Below, piece by piece: positions 23,034-37,900 of a stretch of 64,000 nucleotides of DNA. Position 1 is the first letter of the stretch. Every line of letters starts with the position of its first letter. Source of the stretch: Polysphondylium violaceum (lineage: Eukaryota; Evosea; Eumycetozoa; Dictyosteliales; Dictyosteliaceae); assembly GCA_000277445.1 (NCBI GenBank), contig AJWJ01000025.1, positions 1 through 64,000 on the forward strand. The letters are read 5' to 3'. The position numbers and the translations under genes are program-made. The notes beneath the pieces are model-generated. The model was not told where the DNA came from. It was given only the letters and a program-made list of their open reading frames with translations, and searched no databases.

Positions 23034-23381
23034 TTGCTACTAATAGAGTCAATTATCAATTTACAAATCATTAATTTATAATCATTAATGAAATTTCATA
23101 AGGATAAAGATCTTTATCTTGTGTGAAAAAAAAAAAAAAAAAAAAAAAAATCATCATCTTTGATTACAGATATTTTTTAATCTAAAGTTTTTTTTTTTAA
23201 TTGGAAATTAACAAAAAACAAATCCAGTAAATTGATTTGATTAATAACTATTTATAGGTCCACACCATATATTGATCAACTGTTTATTTGGATTTTTTTT
23301 TGTTTTCCTTTTTTTTTTTTTTTGTAAATCATAGTAAAATATAAACAATAACATATAAATAATATATCTAAAGCAATAGAA
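23034..23381. other. AT-rich spacer
   Basis: Holds a long A-run at 23125-23150, T-runs at about 23188-23200 and 23295-23325, and no coding frame with normal composition. It presumably contains the terminator of the 22126 gene and the promoter of the next. Confidence 0.4.
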
Positions 23382-24612
23382 ATGGTATATATCTGTAAAT
23401 AAACAAATAAATTAAAATTAAATAATATCAAATCCTTACTTTTATTTTTATTTTTATTTTTCTCAACAGGAGCACCAACATCACCAACAAAACAATAGTC
23501 ACATAAATCAATTTTCTTCCTCCTCTTTTTCTTCTTCTTTAATGATACCAAATGAAAATGGAATTAAAGTTTCTATTGGTATTTTAAAGGAAATTGAGAA
23601 TAAAGAAATTGAAAAACGTTGTAATTTATCATTGTTGATTAATATTTTGGATCAAAATCCCCAATTATTATCAAACTATGTATATCAAATACTACCCATC
23701 CTCTTGAATCTATTGCAATCAAATGATCATGAAATAGTGTTGAATACTTTTATTGTATTTGAAATAATTGCCATACATTTTAATCCATTGCCAAATGAAA
23801 TATTTGTACAGATGGTACACCAATTTCCAACTCTTGAACAATTATCTCTTCACAATGATGAGAAGATACAATTCTCTGCACTGACAACCTTTTATTTTCT
23901 CGCACTCAATTATTCAAAATCTATTGTCGTGTCAAAATCAAATATTGTTGATATATTGATTCAACAAATCAAGCAATCCAAAGACATTCATATACTTCAA
24001 GTGATAACATGTTTGCTTTGTACGCTGTTAAAATGCGACCCCTATGATATGGACGATCAAAATGTATCGATGCAGGTGATTGATAAGCTTATGGATGGCG
24101 ACGCCTATATATACTTAAACCAGGTAATCATTGATTTACTAAACAATGCCTACGACTCGAATGGAAGTGATGGCACTACAACTGAATTGTTGGAGAACAT
24201 TTCCAACATCATTCACTATACTCTGTTTTTAATACTCGTTCATGAAAATATTAATCGAGAGAAATCTGTTAAAATCTACAATGACCTGATCAATCAACAA
24301 TTCATTGACTCTATCTGTAAACTATTTACCCAAACAACCACCACCAATGAAAACCTATTAAACTCATCACTCCACTCGATATCAATATTTCAAATTATCA
24401 TGGTGATTCATTTCTATCCCAAAGACAAGTTCAGCAATCCTCTCAGACTAAGAATCATTAAAGACAGAAACATTATCAATCAACTAAAACTTATCAAAAC
24501 TGATTCAACAAACCAAGAACACAAGAAAATATCACTTGAACTATTAAAATCCTTGACACTAAACAAAATTGAACCATTCTTTTATTTATTCGTATTAAAT
24601 CATTTTAAATAG
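23382..24612 (+). CDS. ARM/HEAT-like helical repeat protein
   Basis: The main exon is open from 23470 to 24612. A strong acceptor (pyrimidine-rich tract ending CAACAG at 23469) and an open frame upstream of the first internal ATG (EHQHHQQNNSHINQF, then a Ser/Phe run) show that translation starts earlier. The simplest model is a first exon of only ATG (23382-23384) followed by an 85-base intron with donor GTATAT, giving 381 residues. If that is wrong, the ATG at 23542 gives 356. The protein is Leu/Ile-rich with repeated helix pairs (VYQILPILLNLLQSND, FIVFEIIAIHF, ALTTFYFLALNY), as in armadillo/HEAT folds. No partner or function can be assigned. No signal peptide. Confidence 0.65.
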
Positions 24613-27116
<2,504 letters not shown>

Positions 27117-30072
27117 ACAAAGAAATACAGATATAATATTTAAATAAAATTACAATAATAATAGTAATACTAATATGATTATTACAATTGAATTCAATTT
27201 TATTTATTTATTTCCGATATTATGTAGATATGATGATATCATCATGCTCTTTAAAGGAAGTATTTTTTGTAGGATATTAATTACAAATCTATGAAAATCT
27301 GTTGATTGATTGATTCAATTTTTGATTTCAATTTTATTTTTCTCTCATTATTTTTTTTCCTACCAAGAGGGAGGTGCCAAGTTTTTTTTTCTGGATTTTT
27401 ATGATTCTATGCGGCGATATCACCCATCCATCACTCTATTGGACCTTGTTTTTTGTGGAGGTTTTTCTTTTTTTTTTTTATTTTTTTTATTTTTTTTAAT
27501 TTTTTTTATTTTTTCCTCCACACACAATAGTTCTTTTGAAATTTTGGGTAGTGCAATTGTTGTCACTTATCCTAGGATATATATATTCTCATTATCACAC
27601 AAAAGAGGATCAATTCAAAATCATAGATTTAGGGTAGGGTTCAAATGATTTTAAAATAATTAAACTCAACAATCACAATCACACACTCAATCAAAACAGG
27701 ATTTTCCAATTTCACACACACGCACACACAAATAAACAAATAAACAAACAATATTGATTGTGTTGGAATTGGAGAGGTGGGGAGGGGAGGAGAGGATAGA
27801 GTAAATTATAGTAATAATAGTAATAATAGTGAATGAGATTGGCCATCTCACATCATCACCAACATCATCATGATCTTGTTTGAATCACAAATAATTCAGA
27901 TTCTTGGACGATCTATAATCAATAAATTAAATTAATTGATCTGATATTAGATTTTCATTACCCCCGCTTTATTCCTCTTTTCGCTCCTCACCGTGCATTT
28001 TAGATAACAGTGCATCAGCAAGGGTGGGGGATCAAACTATTTGGATCCATTTTTACCGGTGACGTTATCATTTCACCAAACAAAGTCACACTCACGCACA
28101 AATTGTTATTATGATAGAATGATTTTACTCAACCGCACAAATATTTGGTGGAGCACCCATACATACACAAAAATAATATAATCATACAACGAAAATAATC
28201 ATCTTTCTATCACAAAACCACCTTTTATTCATTAATTAATTGTTGTTGTTGTTGTTATTGTTGTGTTGGTGTTTGCATGCATGGATGATGATAACACCGA
28301 CACCTTACTCTCTTGACCTGCTCATGCAACCTCTACTTTTTGAAATATGATATCATTTCATTTTCATTTTGAATAAATTCAACTTCTCCCATTACCCCTT
28401 CCACCCTCAATAACCACATGAATCACCACCACACACTACTTTTACCCACTACCCCCACCACTACTACCATCACCACCAAATTCAACCCTATATCACCTCA
28501 AATTAGATTATCACACATAAAAGTAATAATTCATTATCAAAAATAGGCCTTTCGTTTGATTTTGCCATCGTAATCTATCACATGTGAATTAATTTTCACA
28601 CCCGATTTTTAAAATAATCAAATATTTGATCTATTTCAAGTGTTTAATTTTAGTGAGGGGGTATGTGATTAGTGTGTTGTGTTTGTGGGGGCAAATGTGT
28701 GTGTATTTATTATATATAGACTCTCTCATTTTCATTTTCATTTTCATTTTCATATTTAAAACAAAAAAAAAAAAATATAACAAGAGTTTATAAATTCCTT
28801 TCTTTATTGGTTCCAAACACAACAGCAACAACAATAATATCTATATCAGAAAATTATAATATACAAAAAAGACGCATCATATATATTATAATAATAATAA
28901 TAGTAACAATAATAATCATAATCATAATAATTGTATGTTTTGTACCAACATTGCCTCTACTCAAGATTTAATAGATATTGGCACTGTGTAGTAGTATTAG
29001 TATATTTGCTTGTTTTTTGTTTGTTTTTGGATCCCATTTTTTCCAAAATTTGATTTCATCGATTTCCAATTCCCCTTTTAGTCACAACTTGTTTTTTTAA
29101 AAACTCATTAGTTCTCGTTTTATTTGTTACCCTCTCCATCCTAACGCCCCTCTCTCTATCTCTCTTTCCATCAACCCAAAAAAAACACAACCCAAACAAA
29201 GGATATCATCCATGTATTGTGTCTATTATCTTTATCCAACAAATATCTGACCACAAAGGTTTTTGATCACACACATACATCCACTCTTATCATCGTTGGG
29301 ATCTACTGAACCCAATTTCTATTTTTAACAAATCTATTATTGAGCTAACGCAAATACACACACAAAACACAAGCACACACAAATATAAACACACACACTG
29401 CACATACATACACACACATAAATAAATTTATTTTTTCACCCCACCACCATCCATCAAAAGGTTAACAAACAGGCTGTCGACCCAAACATAAATCCAACAC
29501 ACAGGCACACACAAACCTAATCACCCAACATTTAACATCATCAATCAACACACAAGAACAACAACAACTAGTTTAATATAATAATAATAATAATCAAACC
29601 CCTTCACTCGACCACTACATATCTATTGAATATTTTATAAACACACACCAACAAAAATCTTAATATTAACATTTTTAAAATACTTTAGATTAAAAACAGG
29701 AATTCAAATTTATTTGTGTTTGTTTTCTCATATTTAATTGAATTAATCCTTCACATCAACCATACCCCCACTCACCCACCCATCAATCACAATAGGTAGT
29801 GTTTTAGTTTTTTAACAATCACACCCACTCACTCACTCACGCACACATCACATTTATATATTTAAAAACCAAGATATATATAATAATAACAATAATAATA
29901 GTAATAATAATAAGACTAAATATCAACAACAAAACATAACATATCACATTTAATGTTTATTTGATATCCTTTTATTTATTTATTTATTTATTCAGTTTTT
30001 TGAGAAAAAGCTCAAAAGAAAATAGAACCTATCTCCAAGAGTTTAGTTTTTATTTTCTTAAATGAATTAAAT
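27117..30072. promoter_or_regulatory. 3-kb gene-free region upstream of the PH-domain gene
   Basis: The longest stretch without a gene. It is strand-asymmetric: from about 27600 onward the plus strand is rich in C and A, with many CACA, CACC and CCAT motifs (CACACA clusters at 27715-27730, 29340-29420, 29500-29540) and few G. It also has T-runs at 27470-27515, a GTTGTTGTT patch at about 28240-28262, a TTTCATTTTCATTTTCA repeat at 28728-28752 and ATTT repeats at 29970-29992. The few open frames are low complexity. The likeliest reading is a long regulatory region with a long leader for the gene at 30073; an unannotated non-coding RNA is possible. Confidence 0.4.
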
Positions 30073-31754
30073 ATGGTCAAAGTTGAAAGAAAAAAAGAAT
30101 TACTTGTAAGTGTATCAGAAGTTGAGACTGTTACTATAGTTTTATTAACATACTATTATAATAGAAATGGTTTTCATTTGGTAGAATTAAAAGTGATATA
30201 TCATATTCATCATTAATGAAAAAAGCAGGTGGTAATGGAAAAGGCTATTTGGATAGATTTTTTGTATTACATAGAAATTATATATTATACTTTAAGCCTG
30301 GTAAAACCGATAGTCGGCCTGAGGATGAGCAAGAGCCACAGGGATATATAAATTTAGGAGAATGTACATTAGAGGACACAAAGTCAATATTCAAAACAAT
30401 GCCATTGACATTTCAAATTTCACATAAATGCGGTAGAAACTATTTGATCAAAGCCAAAGATGAAAAGATCATTGAACAGTTTCTACTACTCATTCGACAG
30501 CGTATAAAGTCCTTGATAGGACTCAGTATCAGTGCACTTGGTAACACAGAGGAAAAGATGAAGATCATATCGGATCTTTTACCTCGTTCGATGAAATTAC
30601 CAGACAGAGTAAAGCCTGAAGGCGCCACCACATGGATTTGCAAAATGAGTGCCTACTATGAAGCCTATAGAGAATGGTCGCCCTTTTTAAATAAAATTGA
30701 ACAATTTAGCGAGATTTGTTATGGCACTACCAAAGAGTATGTCGATTGGTTTGGCGGACCAGAGGGTCCTCGTCTATCCATGATTCGTTGCGAAGAAATT
30801 GTACTTGATAATTGGATAGAATATATAAAGAAAACATTTGCAGAGATTTCAACCTACGAAGAGACTAGATTCTTTGCCGAAGACTACCAAGACATAATCA
30901 AACACATTAAAAACATGATCATTCTCATCGATGGATACAATATGTATATGAGACAATGTCATCCAACTGTAAAATATGTAGATAAATACCTCGAAGAAAA
31001 ACAAGTGTTTAAGCAACACATTGACCAATTTCAATTGGTCCCATCGAAATCAAATATACATTTCAGAGGAAATGGTACCGATCAACCCCTATTTATTGAG
31101 GGCTTTATTAAAGCTTCTGGAAAAATTAAAATTACAAACAATGATGATTCCCATCGTCGTGGAAGTGATTCCTTTTCCGACCAATACACTGACGACGATG
31201 AAAAACAACATCATCACAGCAATACAGCAGCTGTTGTTGAAGAAAAAGAATTGGTAGAGGAGTGGAAATTTTCAACGAGTAGACTTACTCGTATCGATAA
31301 TGGCCGTGATGAAGATAGCAGTCTGTACGACTGGGAATTTATAAACGGTCATTTTGAAAACGAAAGATTGGGCTCAGTTTTGTGGAACTATAAAACATGG
31401 CTTTGGTCCCATCCCTCCAAAACCGACTATAAAATCCGTTTTGACTGGGACCCCATCAGCCACTCATTTGTGTACAATCAACCCAAAATCACCACCGGTG
31501 GTCCTATTTCAATCTCTATTCAACCCTCTCTCAACAAACTCTCCATCACAAAGAAACCCCACCCCGCCACTGTATATGCCGATTGGAGATTATCAAAAAA
31601 CTTTATACTTCACTCTGTTGTCATTGGTAACAAAACTGAACCTTTATTTTCAAATTTAGAGGTATCTGGTGCTGTTCCTCTTCCTGCAATTTTAATTATA
31701 GCCATGATTCCTCATATCAAAGAGTCTCTCGAAGATTTGGGTATTCAAATTTAA
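30073..31754 (+). CDS. pleckstrin-homology domain protein
   Basis: Exons 30073-30105 and 30165-31754 (59-base intron) join in phase to 540 residues. The short first exon gives MVKVERKKELL, and exon 2 starts KWFSFGRIKSDISYSSLMKK. A PH domain covers roughly residues 28-137: GYLDRFFVLHRNYILYFKPG, GYINLGECTLED and the C-terminal helix with the invariant Trp region replaced by IIEQFLLLIRQRIKSLIG. PH domains bind phosphoinositides or protein partners at membranes. Residues 150-320 look helical and 380-540 form a beta-rich region (VLWNYKTWLWSHPSKTDYKI and on) that I do not recognise. An acidic His-rich linker (about 345-375) separates them. There is no catalytic motif. The unusually large upstream region suggests complex regulation. 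Confidence 0.8.
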
Positions 31755-32098
31755 AAAAAACAAATAAAAAAAGCCGATCAATTTTTTTTGTTATTTTAAT
31801 TCATTATTTATTTATTTATTTGTATATATCTAATTAAGTGTTCCTGGGAGTAAATTAGAATTTTAATTAAATTAATTCACACAAATGGTGTGGTTAGAGG
31901 TCTAAAAATACTTTTTTTTATTTTTTGGATTTTCAAACAACCCCTCCCAATTTATGATTAATCTTAATCAACAGATTATACTTTATATATTTATGAAAAA
32001 TAAATAATACCCATTTTTGTTTTTAATCGCAGCATTTAAACAAGACCTAATTTGTTTTGTTTTTTATAAATATACAAAATAATTGATATAAATAAACA
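31755..32098. other. AT-rich spacer
   Basis: 344 bases with A-runs after the PH gene stop, TTTA repeats at about 31800-31820 and no coding frame. Probably 3' processing signals on the left and the protease promoter on the right. Confidence 0.35.
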
Positions 32099-33943
32099 AT
32101 GAAAAAAAAAAGTATAATTTTAATTATATGTTTGATAGTGGTGCCTATCTTTTCAAGTATTAGAGATACATCCAATTGGGTTAAAGTAAAAGAAGCCAAT
32201 AAAAATACTATTATTAATTTTAGATTGGGCCTCAGACAAAAGAATTTAGATATATTAGAGTCTACATTATTAGATGTTTCTAATCCAAAATCTATCAATT
32301 ATGGTATGTTATTTATGTGTTACTATTTTATTTCTATAAAGACTCTTTATTAATAAATTAAATTAGGGAAATGGTGGAGTAGTGATGAAATAATGGATTT
32401 AATTGAACCAAGTGTCGATGATATAAAAATAGTGATTAGTTATCTATTAGAAAATGGGTGTTTTAATATCGAGAATCACAGAGATATGGTAAAAGCTAGT
32501 GCCAATGTAGATGATATTGAAAAAATGTTTAATGTGAAGATGGCTACTTTTTCTCACAAGGTTAAGAATCAATTTATAGTTCGTTCATCTGAGAGTTATT
32601 CTGTACCAAGGGAAATAAAATCATTGGTTCATATAGTAACAGGTGTTTCAGAATTACCACATTACAACACTGGTCCCAAGTCACATAAAATCAATATAAA
32701 TGAAAGACAAGAATCTATAGAAAAAGGAGCAGATCCAGGATTAATTATTCCATACACTTTACAGAAATTATATGGGATCCCAATAGGAATGGGTAATGAT
32801 TCTGCTAGTTCGGTATGTGTTGTGGAATTTGAAGATTATGCTTCATTTAATAAAGAGGATCTTTTTGAATTTGCTGCAGCTACCGCAACACCACATATCA
32901 ACGTTGACCATATCATTGGTCCATTTGAACCATATGCCCCAGGTGGTGAAGCAACCTTAGATGTTCAATATGCCGGATCCATATCAGAAGGTGCTTCAGT
33001 ATGGTTCTGGACAGTTGATGGATGGATGTTTGAGTTTGCCACAGATTTTTTTAATACACCAGTAATACCAGATGTAGTTTCAATGTCTTATGGATGGCCA
33101 GAACCCGGCCAATGCGACAGATTCATTGCACATTGTGTGGATGAAGATGCAGAGCAATATGTGCAACGTGTCAATATAGAATTTCAAAAAATAGGATTGA
33201 GAGGAACAACCCTTTTGGCTGCTTCTGGAGACCAAGGAGCTCCGGGAGATTCAAATATGGATTGCAAAAGTCACAAACATCCCCTATCAACTTCTTTTCC
33301 AGGTGCTTCTCCATGGGTAACATCTGTTGGGGCCACCATGTTGGCTGAAAAGCCATCAACAGACTCTGAAGATCCTTATCAATACTCTGCTCCCATTTGT
33401 AATAAAAAGAAATGTGCTACTTCCACTGAAGAGCTTGTTTGCACATATCCCCAATCTTTAATTACTACAGGAGGTGGTTTCTCAAATTATTCCCCAATGC
33501 CATCATATCAACAAAAAGCAGTAAATGATTACTTTAATAGTGGAGTAAAGTTTCCAAATTCAACCTTTTTCAACTCTTCAAATAGAGCTTTTCCAGATAT
33601 CTCAGCTTTAGGACATAATTATTTTATTCTTGCTGCGGGTGCTGATCAAGTCATAGATGGCACCTCTTGTAGCTCACCTGTATTGGCAGGTATCATTTCT
33701 TTATTAAATGGATATCGTATCAGTGTTGGAAAGCCTCCACTTGGCTTTATTAATCCCCTTTTGTATCAACTGTATGAGGACAATCCCGCTGCCTACAACG
33801 ATATTGAAAAAGGAAATAACTATTGTACAGAGCACTGTTGTGCAGAAACTGGTTTCGAGTCTGCAAAAGGTTATGACGCCGTAACAGGCCTGGGAACACC
33901 AGTGTATCAAGAATTTCTTAATTATATTCAAACTCTAAATTAA
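32099..33943 (+). CDS. sedolisin (peptidase family S53), tripeptidyl-peptidase-like
   Basis: A secreted or lysosomal acid serine protease of the TPP1/physarolisin family. Exons 32099-32303 and 32367-33943 (63-base intron) give 593 residues. There is a signal peptide in 1-20 (MKKKSIILIICLIVVPIFSS). The pro-kumamolisin activation domain runs to about 195 (WWSSDEIMDLIEPSVDDIK and on). The catalytic domain has Glu and Asp in GGEATLDVQY (about 263 and 267), the oxyanion Asp in AASGDQGAPG and the nucleophile Ser in DGTSCSSPVLAG (about 502). A calcium site near the end fits YNDIEKGNNYC...GYDAVTGLGTP. All catalytic residues are present, so it should be active. The spliced codon across the intron (Tyr-Gly then Lys-Trp-Trp) confirms the model. 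Confidence 0.92.
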
Positions 33944-34096
33944 ATCTTTCTCGTGTAAATAAAACATTTTCATATACAAAATAACCCAAATCATTATCGT
34001 GTGGTGAATCACCGAATAAGTAATCAATAAATTATAAAATTAGTCCCCCCAAACTAAAACAAATCTACGTTTTATCATTACCACCATTGTATAAAA

Positions 34097-34189
34097 ATGA
34101 AATTATCTTTAATTTTTATCATTTGTATGACTATTTTTAGAATTAATGGTGGTTTAACGATGCGAAATAAAATGATCTTTGTTCGTTAA
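34097..34189 (+). other. orphan signal-peptide-like frame, 30 codons
   Basis: An ATG in a good A-rich context opens MKLSLIFIICMTIFRINGG, a typical signal peptide, then stops after 30 residues. No acceptor or donor nearby extends it convincingly. It lies just after a signal-peptide-bearing protease gene, so it may be the surviving 5' end of a duplicated secreted-protein gene, or a real small peptide. The evidence is thin. Confidence 0.3.
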
Positions 34190-34451
34190 CCCACATTTGA
34201 TTTTACTTTCACCACAACTTGAAAAATCTTTTTTTACAAATTGAAAAAATGAATTTGTAAAAATCACAATGGGGGTGTGAGTGGCACAGAAAACATGAAA
34301 TAGGGGTGAGGTTATCGTGTTTTCTTTCCCAATATAGAAAGGGGTATGTAATTTCGACCCACAGGAATGAATTCTCAGAAGTTATTTCATTTTGAGATTA
34401 AAATCATTGGATAATTAATTGTACATGTCGTTCCAAATTACCTTTAAAAAA

Positions 34452-34460
34452 ACTATAAAT
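34452..34460 (+). promoter_or_regulatory. TATA-like box
   Basis: CTATAAATA lies about 98 bases before the ATG of the 34558 gene, followed by an A/C-rich (CAACAA) leader. This is the usual arrangement of strongly expressed small dictyostelid genes. Assigned by motif and position only. Confidence 0.4.
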
Positions 34461-34557
34461 ACCAAGTTTTTCAAGTTCATTTCAATATCAAATCAACAAA
34501 CAACAACAACAATTAAATATATTTAATTACTATTATACAAATACCAAAACTACTAAA

Positions 34558-34776
34558 ATGATCTTCTCAATCTTAGCTTCCTTATCCCCATCCAAATCTG
34601 TTTCCTCCGTCTCTACTGCCGCTGGTGCTTCTGGTTCATTCAAAATGGGTCTCAACATGAATACTGTTAATGGTACTATTACATCTACTACCACTACCTC
34701 TACCAATGCCAATGTAGCTGGAAAACAAGTTGATGCCAATGTTCATCATCAACTCAATGCCAACATTACTCATTAA
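34558..34776 (+). CDS. small Ser/Thr/Asn-rich protein, HssA/B-like N-terminus
   Basis: An intronless frame of 72 residues. The start MIFSILASLSPSKSVSSVST resembles the N-terminus of the short dictyostelid HssA/B family (M-T-L-F-x-S-I-S-S-I-S pattern), but the Gly/Cys-rich tail typical of that family is missing; here the tail is Asn/Thr/Val-rich with KQVDANVHHQLNANITH. The codon choice (C-ending), TATA-like box and CAACAA leader suggest strong expression. An antisense frame of similar length is a shadow. The gene is fairly secure; family membership is a guess. Confidence 0.55.
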   Translation: MIFSILASLSPSKSVSSVSTAAGASGSFKMGLNMNTVNGTITSTTTTSTNANVAGKQVDANVHHQLNANITH

Positions 34777-34954
34777 ATTCATAATTAATGAACCAAAAAG
34801 ATTTAGTTTACTGGACAAGTTTTGTGTAACACTACTCTCAAACAACACTCTTCTACTACCATCCATGTATTATCTTTTTTCAAAAAAAATAAATTTATTA
34901 AACTATTTTCCTTTTGGAACAACAAAACTATTAAATTGGTGATTTATTTATATT

Positions 34955-37900
34955 TTATTCTACAGATTTCATAGAGATACTTTTTTCCATTTTTTTAAAT
35001 GCCAATTTCTTTTTATAGAAGACAGCAGCAGCTGTAGCTATTGATACACCACCAGCCGTACTTAATACAACAATAACTGGTATTTTCCATTTTTCAGAAG
35101 AATCACATTCAGTTTTGGTAGAGGTTTTGAGTAATGCACTGAAATTTGGATCGACAACAACATTCTTTTTGAAATAGGGAGTAGACATTGCTGTTAGAAT
35201 ATTAAATGTATTTGAATCTTGTCTAAGGTCATTGTAAAGTTCGTCTGTTTGTTCAAGTAATTTTACATTGCTTCCAACTATTCTTGAATCCACTATAATT
35301 CTATCGGCAAATTTAGAGTTTAATGTATTTCCACCCGATACGATTTGGAACCAAGACAAGGACTCAACATTGAGTTTGGTGATGTTTGTTGGATGATCAA
35401 CACACTCATAAGTTGTTGTTCTCTCGGTTCTAGAGTTGTAGATCACTTGAAGATAGTTCATTGAGCTTGTAAAGGTCCAGTTTGAAACTGTGATTTCATA
35501 TTTTACAGAATTGGCAGGCATTGATAAAATATCTCCTGCAAAATCAATGGAAGAATCGGTAGGGAAATAAGTTACCTGGAGTTCTAAAATAGCTGGGTCA
35601 TTTTCAAATCCTCCTTTATAATAATTGGTATGTTCTGACAATTTTTTTCTATCGACCCAATGAATGGTAGAGACTTTGATAGTTTTAACAGTTTCTTCTT
35701 TAAGATTCTTTTCACGGAGATGTGTAATAGCGATGGTGTAGTTAAAGTTGCCTGTAGTTGGGAGGGTAGTTTCACCATTTTCATCTGTGGTGGGAGGAAG
35801 AACATTTGGATCGACAATTGAACAGTCACTGGTTGTAATAGTGCTGTTGTAACATCTACAAACTCCTGTATGAGTGTCACAATCACCATTGGCAGAACAT
35901 TCAGGGATACCTGGACATCTTCTTTCTTTGAGATACAAATAGACATCGTTCTTTCCAGACAAGCCATAAGAGGTCACTGTAACTGTGAGAGGATCTCCAT
36001 TTTGATTGGGGGCAACAGATGCATCATAAAAACATCTAATGTGCTCTGTATCGGTTAATACAGCATTTGTACACTCTTTGTTGTTTATGAAAACACTGCT
36101 TGGTGAGGCAATACTTTGTGCATGAATGGTTATATTGCCAGGTGTATTGTAAAACAATGACGAAGATGAAAATACTATTGGTATTTGATAGTTGAGCACA
36201 AATTGGTTGGACTCAACGCCTTCGGCGATGACTTTCACTGAAAAATTACCATATCCACTAGGTTGCTTACATACAACAGTATAGGCTTTAGTTATAGCTT
36301 CACAAGCAAGTAATTTAAATGATTTGTCTGTACTTTGTAAAAGTGAATAATAAAACTTGTACTCTATTGGTGAATTGGATGAATCAATGATATTCCAAAA
36401 TCTACCAGACAAAGAAATTGAGCCACCTGTTGTGTATGGAGAGGGTGCGATAGATTTAATGTTTGGCTTTAATAACACTCTGATCTTGTTTGATTCTTGA
36501 TCAGCAACTCGAATGTATAATTCACCATTTGTTGAATTCTCCAATATGGTAATTGTAAACCATTGGGAATCAATATTGGTAGCATTAAATTCCTGGCCAT
36601 TGTAATAGATAGTGATTGATGATTGATTTCCAATATTAGAACCTGTGACATTGAGTACTGTATCCACATGTTGGACAGTGGAAATAGTTGGTGGAATGTA
36701 GCTAAATTGCTTTACATTTGATTTTCTATTCTTGATTAAAATTTCTAGACTATTTGATGAACCTGAACCGACTATATCTTTTGCAATAAGTGTAGTGTTG
36801 TCTATCAAATCAAATTCAATTGATTCGTATGTAGATTTAAATACATGAATAACATTATTTTCAGCAATGGATGTGGCCTCAAAGAATCTTCCAGTCATGG
36901 TAATATTTTCACCAACAGTTTTAATAGTGGTTGGTGAAATTGTGTAAATAAAAGGTTTGAGCAAAACCTTGATGGGTGTTATGGGAGAGGGACCATTTGT
37001 AATATCAAAATAGCCAGACTTTGTATCAATAGGGAGTGGATTACATGTAATAAAAGTATTATTTCCAACGCATGTTGTCAATGCAACCTCGCCAATTTTA
37101 ATTTCCAATTTAGACACATCACCAAAGTTGAAGCCAGAAATCTGCAAGTAATCTTGGACTTGGCTAACCTTAGAAACAGAGAAAGAAGCATAGGCAAAAA
37201 TGGCCTCGGTGGCTGATTGGCCATCAACAGTGACTGATACGTCGAGATTTCCTTGACCTGGTGTAGCATTAGATTCAAATTGACAGGTAATGATAGTGTC
37301 ATCAATGGCAACTGGTGACTGACAATCTTGATCACCAATGGTAACGAGTAATCCTGTGGAAGCAAAATTAGTACCTGAAATGGTAATCTCTTGAGGAACA
37401 TTATAAATTGTATGTGTAACAGTTTCAATTGTTGGTCCTTGATAAAGATATTGGGTATCTATGGATCTAACCAACTCATTGACAACAAAAGCCACTGCCT
37501 TTCCTGTACCAGGTGGTGCGGAGCATTCGTATGATGTGGCCGAAATAAAAGTGCATTCGGAAACTACAGAGTTAAAAGTAAACTTGATGTTTGTCGATAA
37601 AGAATCTTGGTCTACATTGGAAAGATACTTTCCTTGGATAGTTATTGCCTCACCAATGACTTTTGGTGCTGGAATTAAAGTGATAACAGGTTTAAGAGTA
37701 AATCTACTGTATGTGAACGATTGGGTGTCTACGGTGATTAATAAACCACCGTTTAAGGATTCTAATGGGGCTTTAAATGAAAGTTGGGTGTGCGAAGTCA
37801 AAACCAATGTAGCGGAATCTATGGGAACACTGCCTATGGAAATACTGATTTTACTTTTATCATTACCAAAGTTGGTACCAACCAAACTAATGGTTTCATC

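Larger units (their letters stand above)
33944..34557. other. spacer between protease and small-protein genes
   Basis: 614 bases. It holds an orphan signal-peptide frame (34097-34189, listed), some G-rich patches such as GGGGGTGTGAGTGG near 34270 that stand out in the AT-rich background, and a TATA-like box at 34452. No larger gene is visible. Confidence 0.4.

Noticed and set aside
23276-23551. 91-codon minus-strand frame
   Set aside because: Overlaps the splice acceptor and start of the ARM-like gene on the other strand and consists mostly of Lys and Phe runs.
27310-27648. 112-codon frame with Phe-rich segment
   Set aside because: Built on T-runs; no coding-like codon pattern and no splice partners.
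28631-28834. 67-codon minus-strand frame with a Met-Lys repeat
   Set aside because: Translation of the TTTCAT repeat; not a plausible protein.
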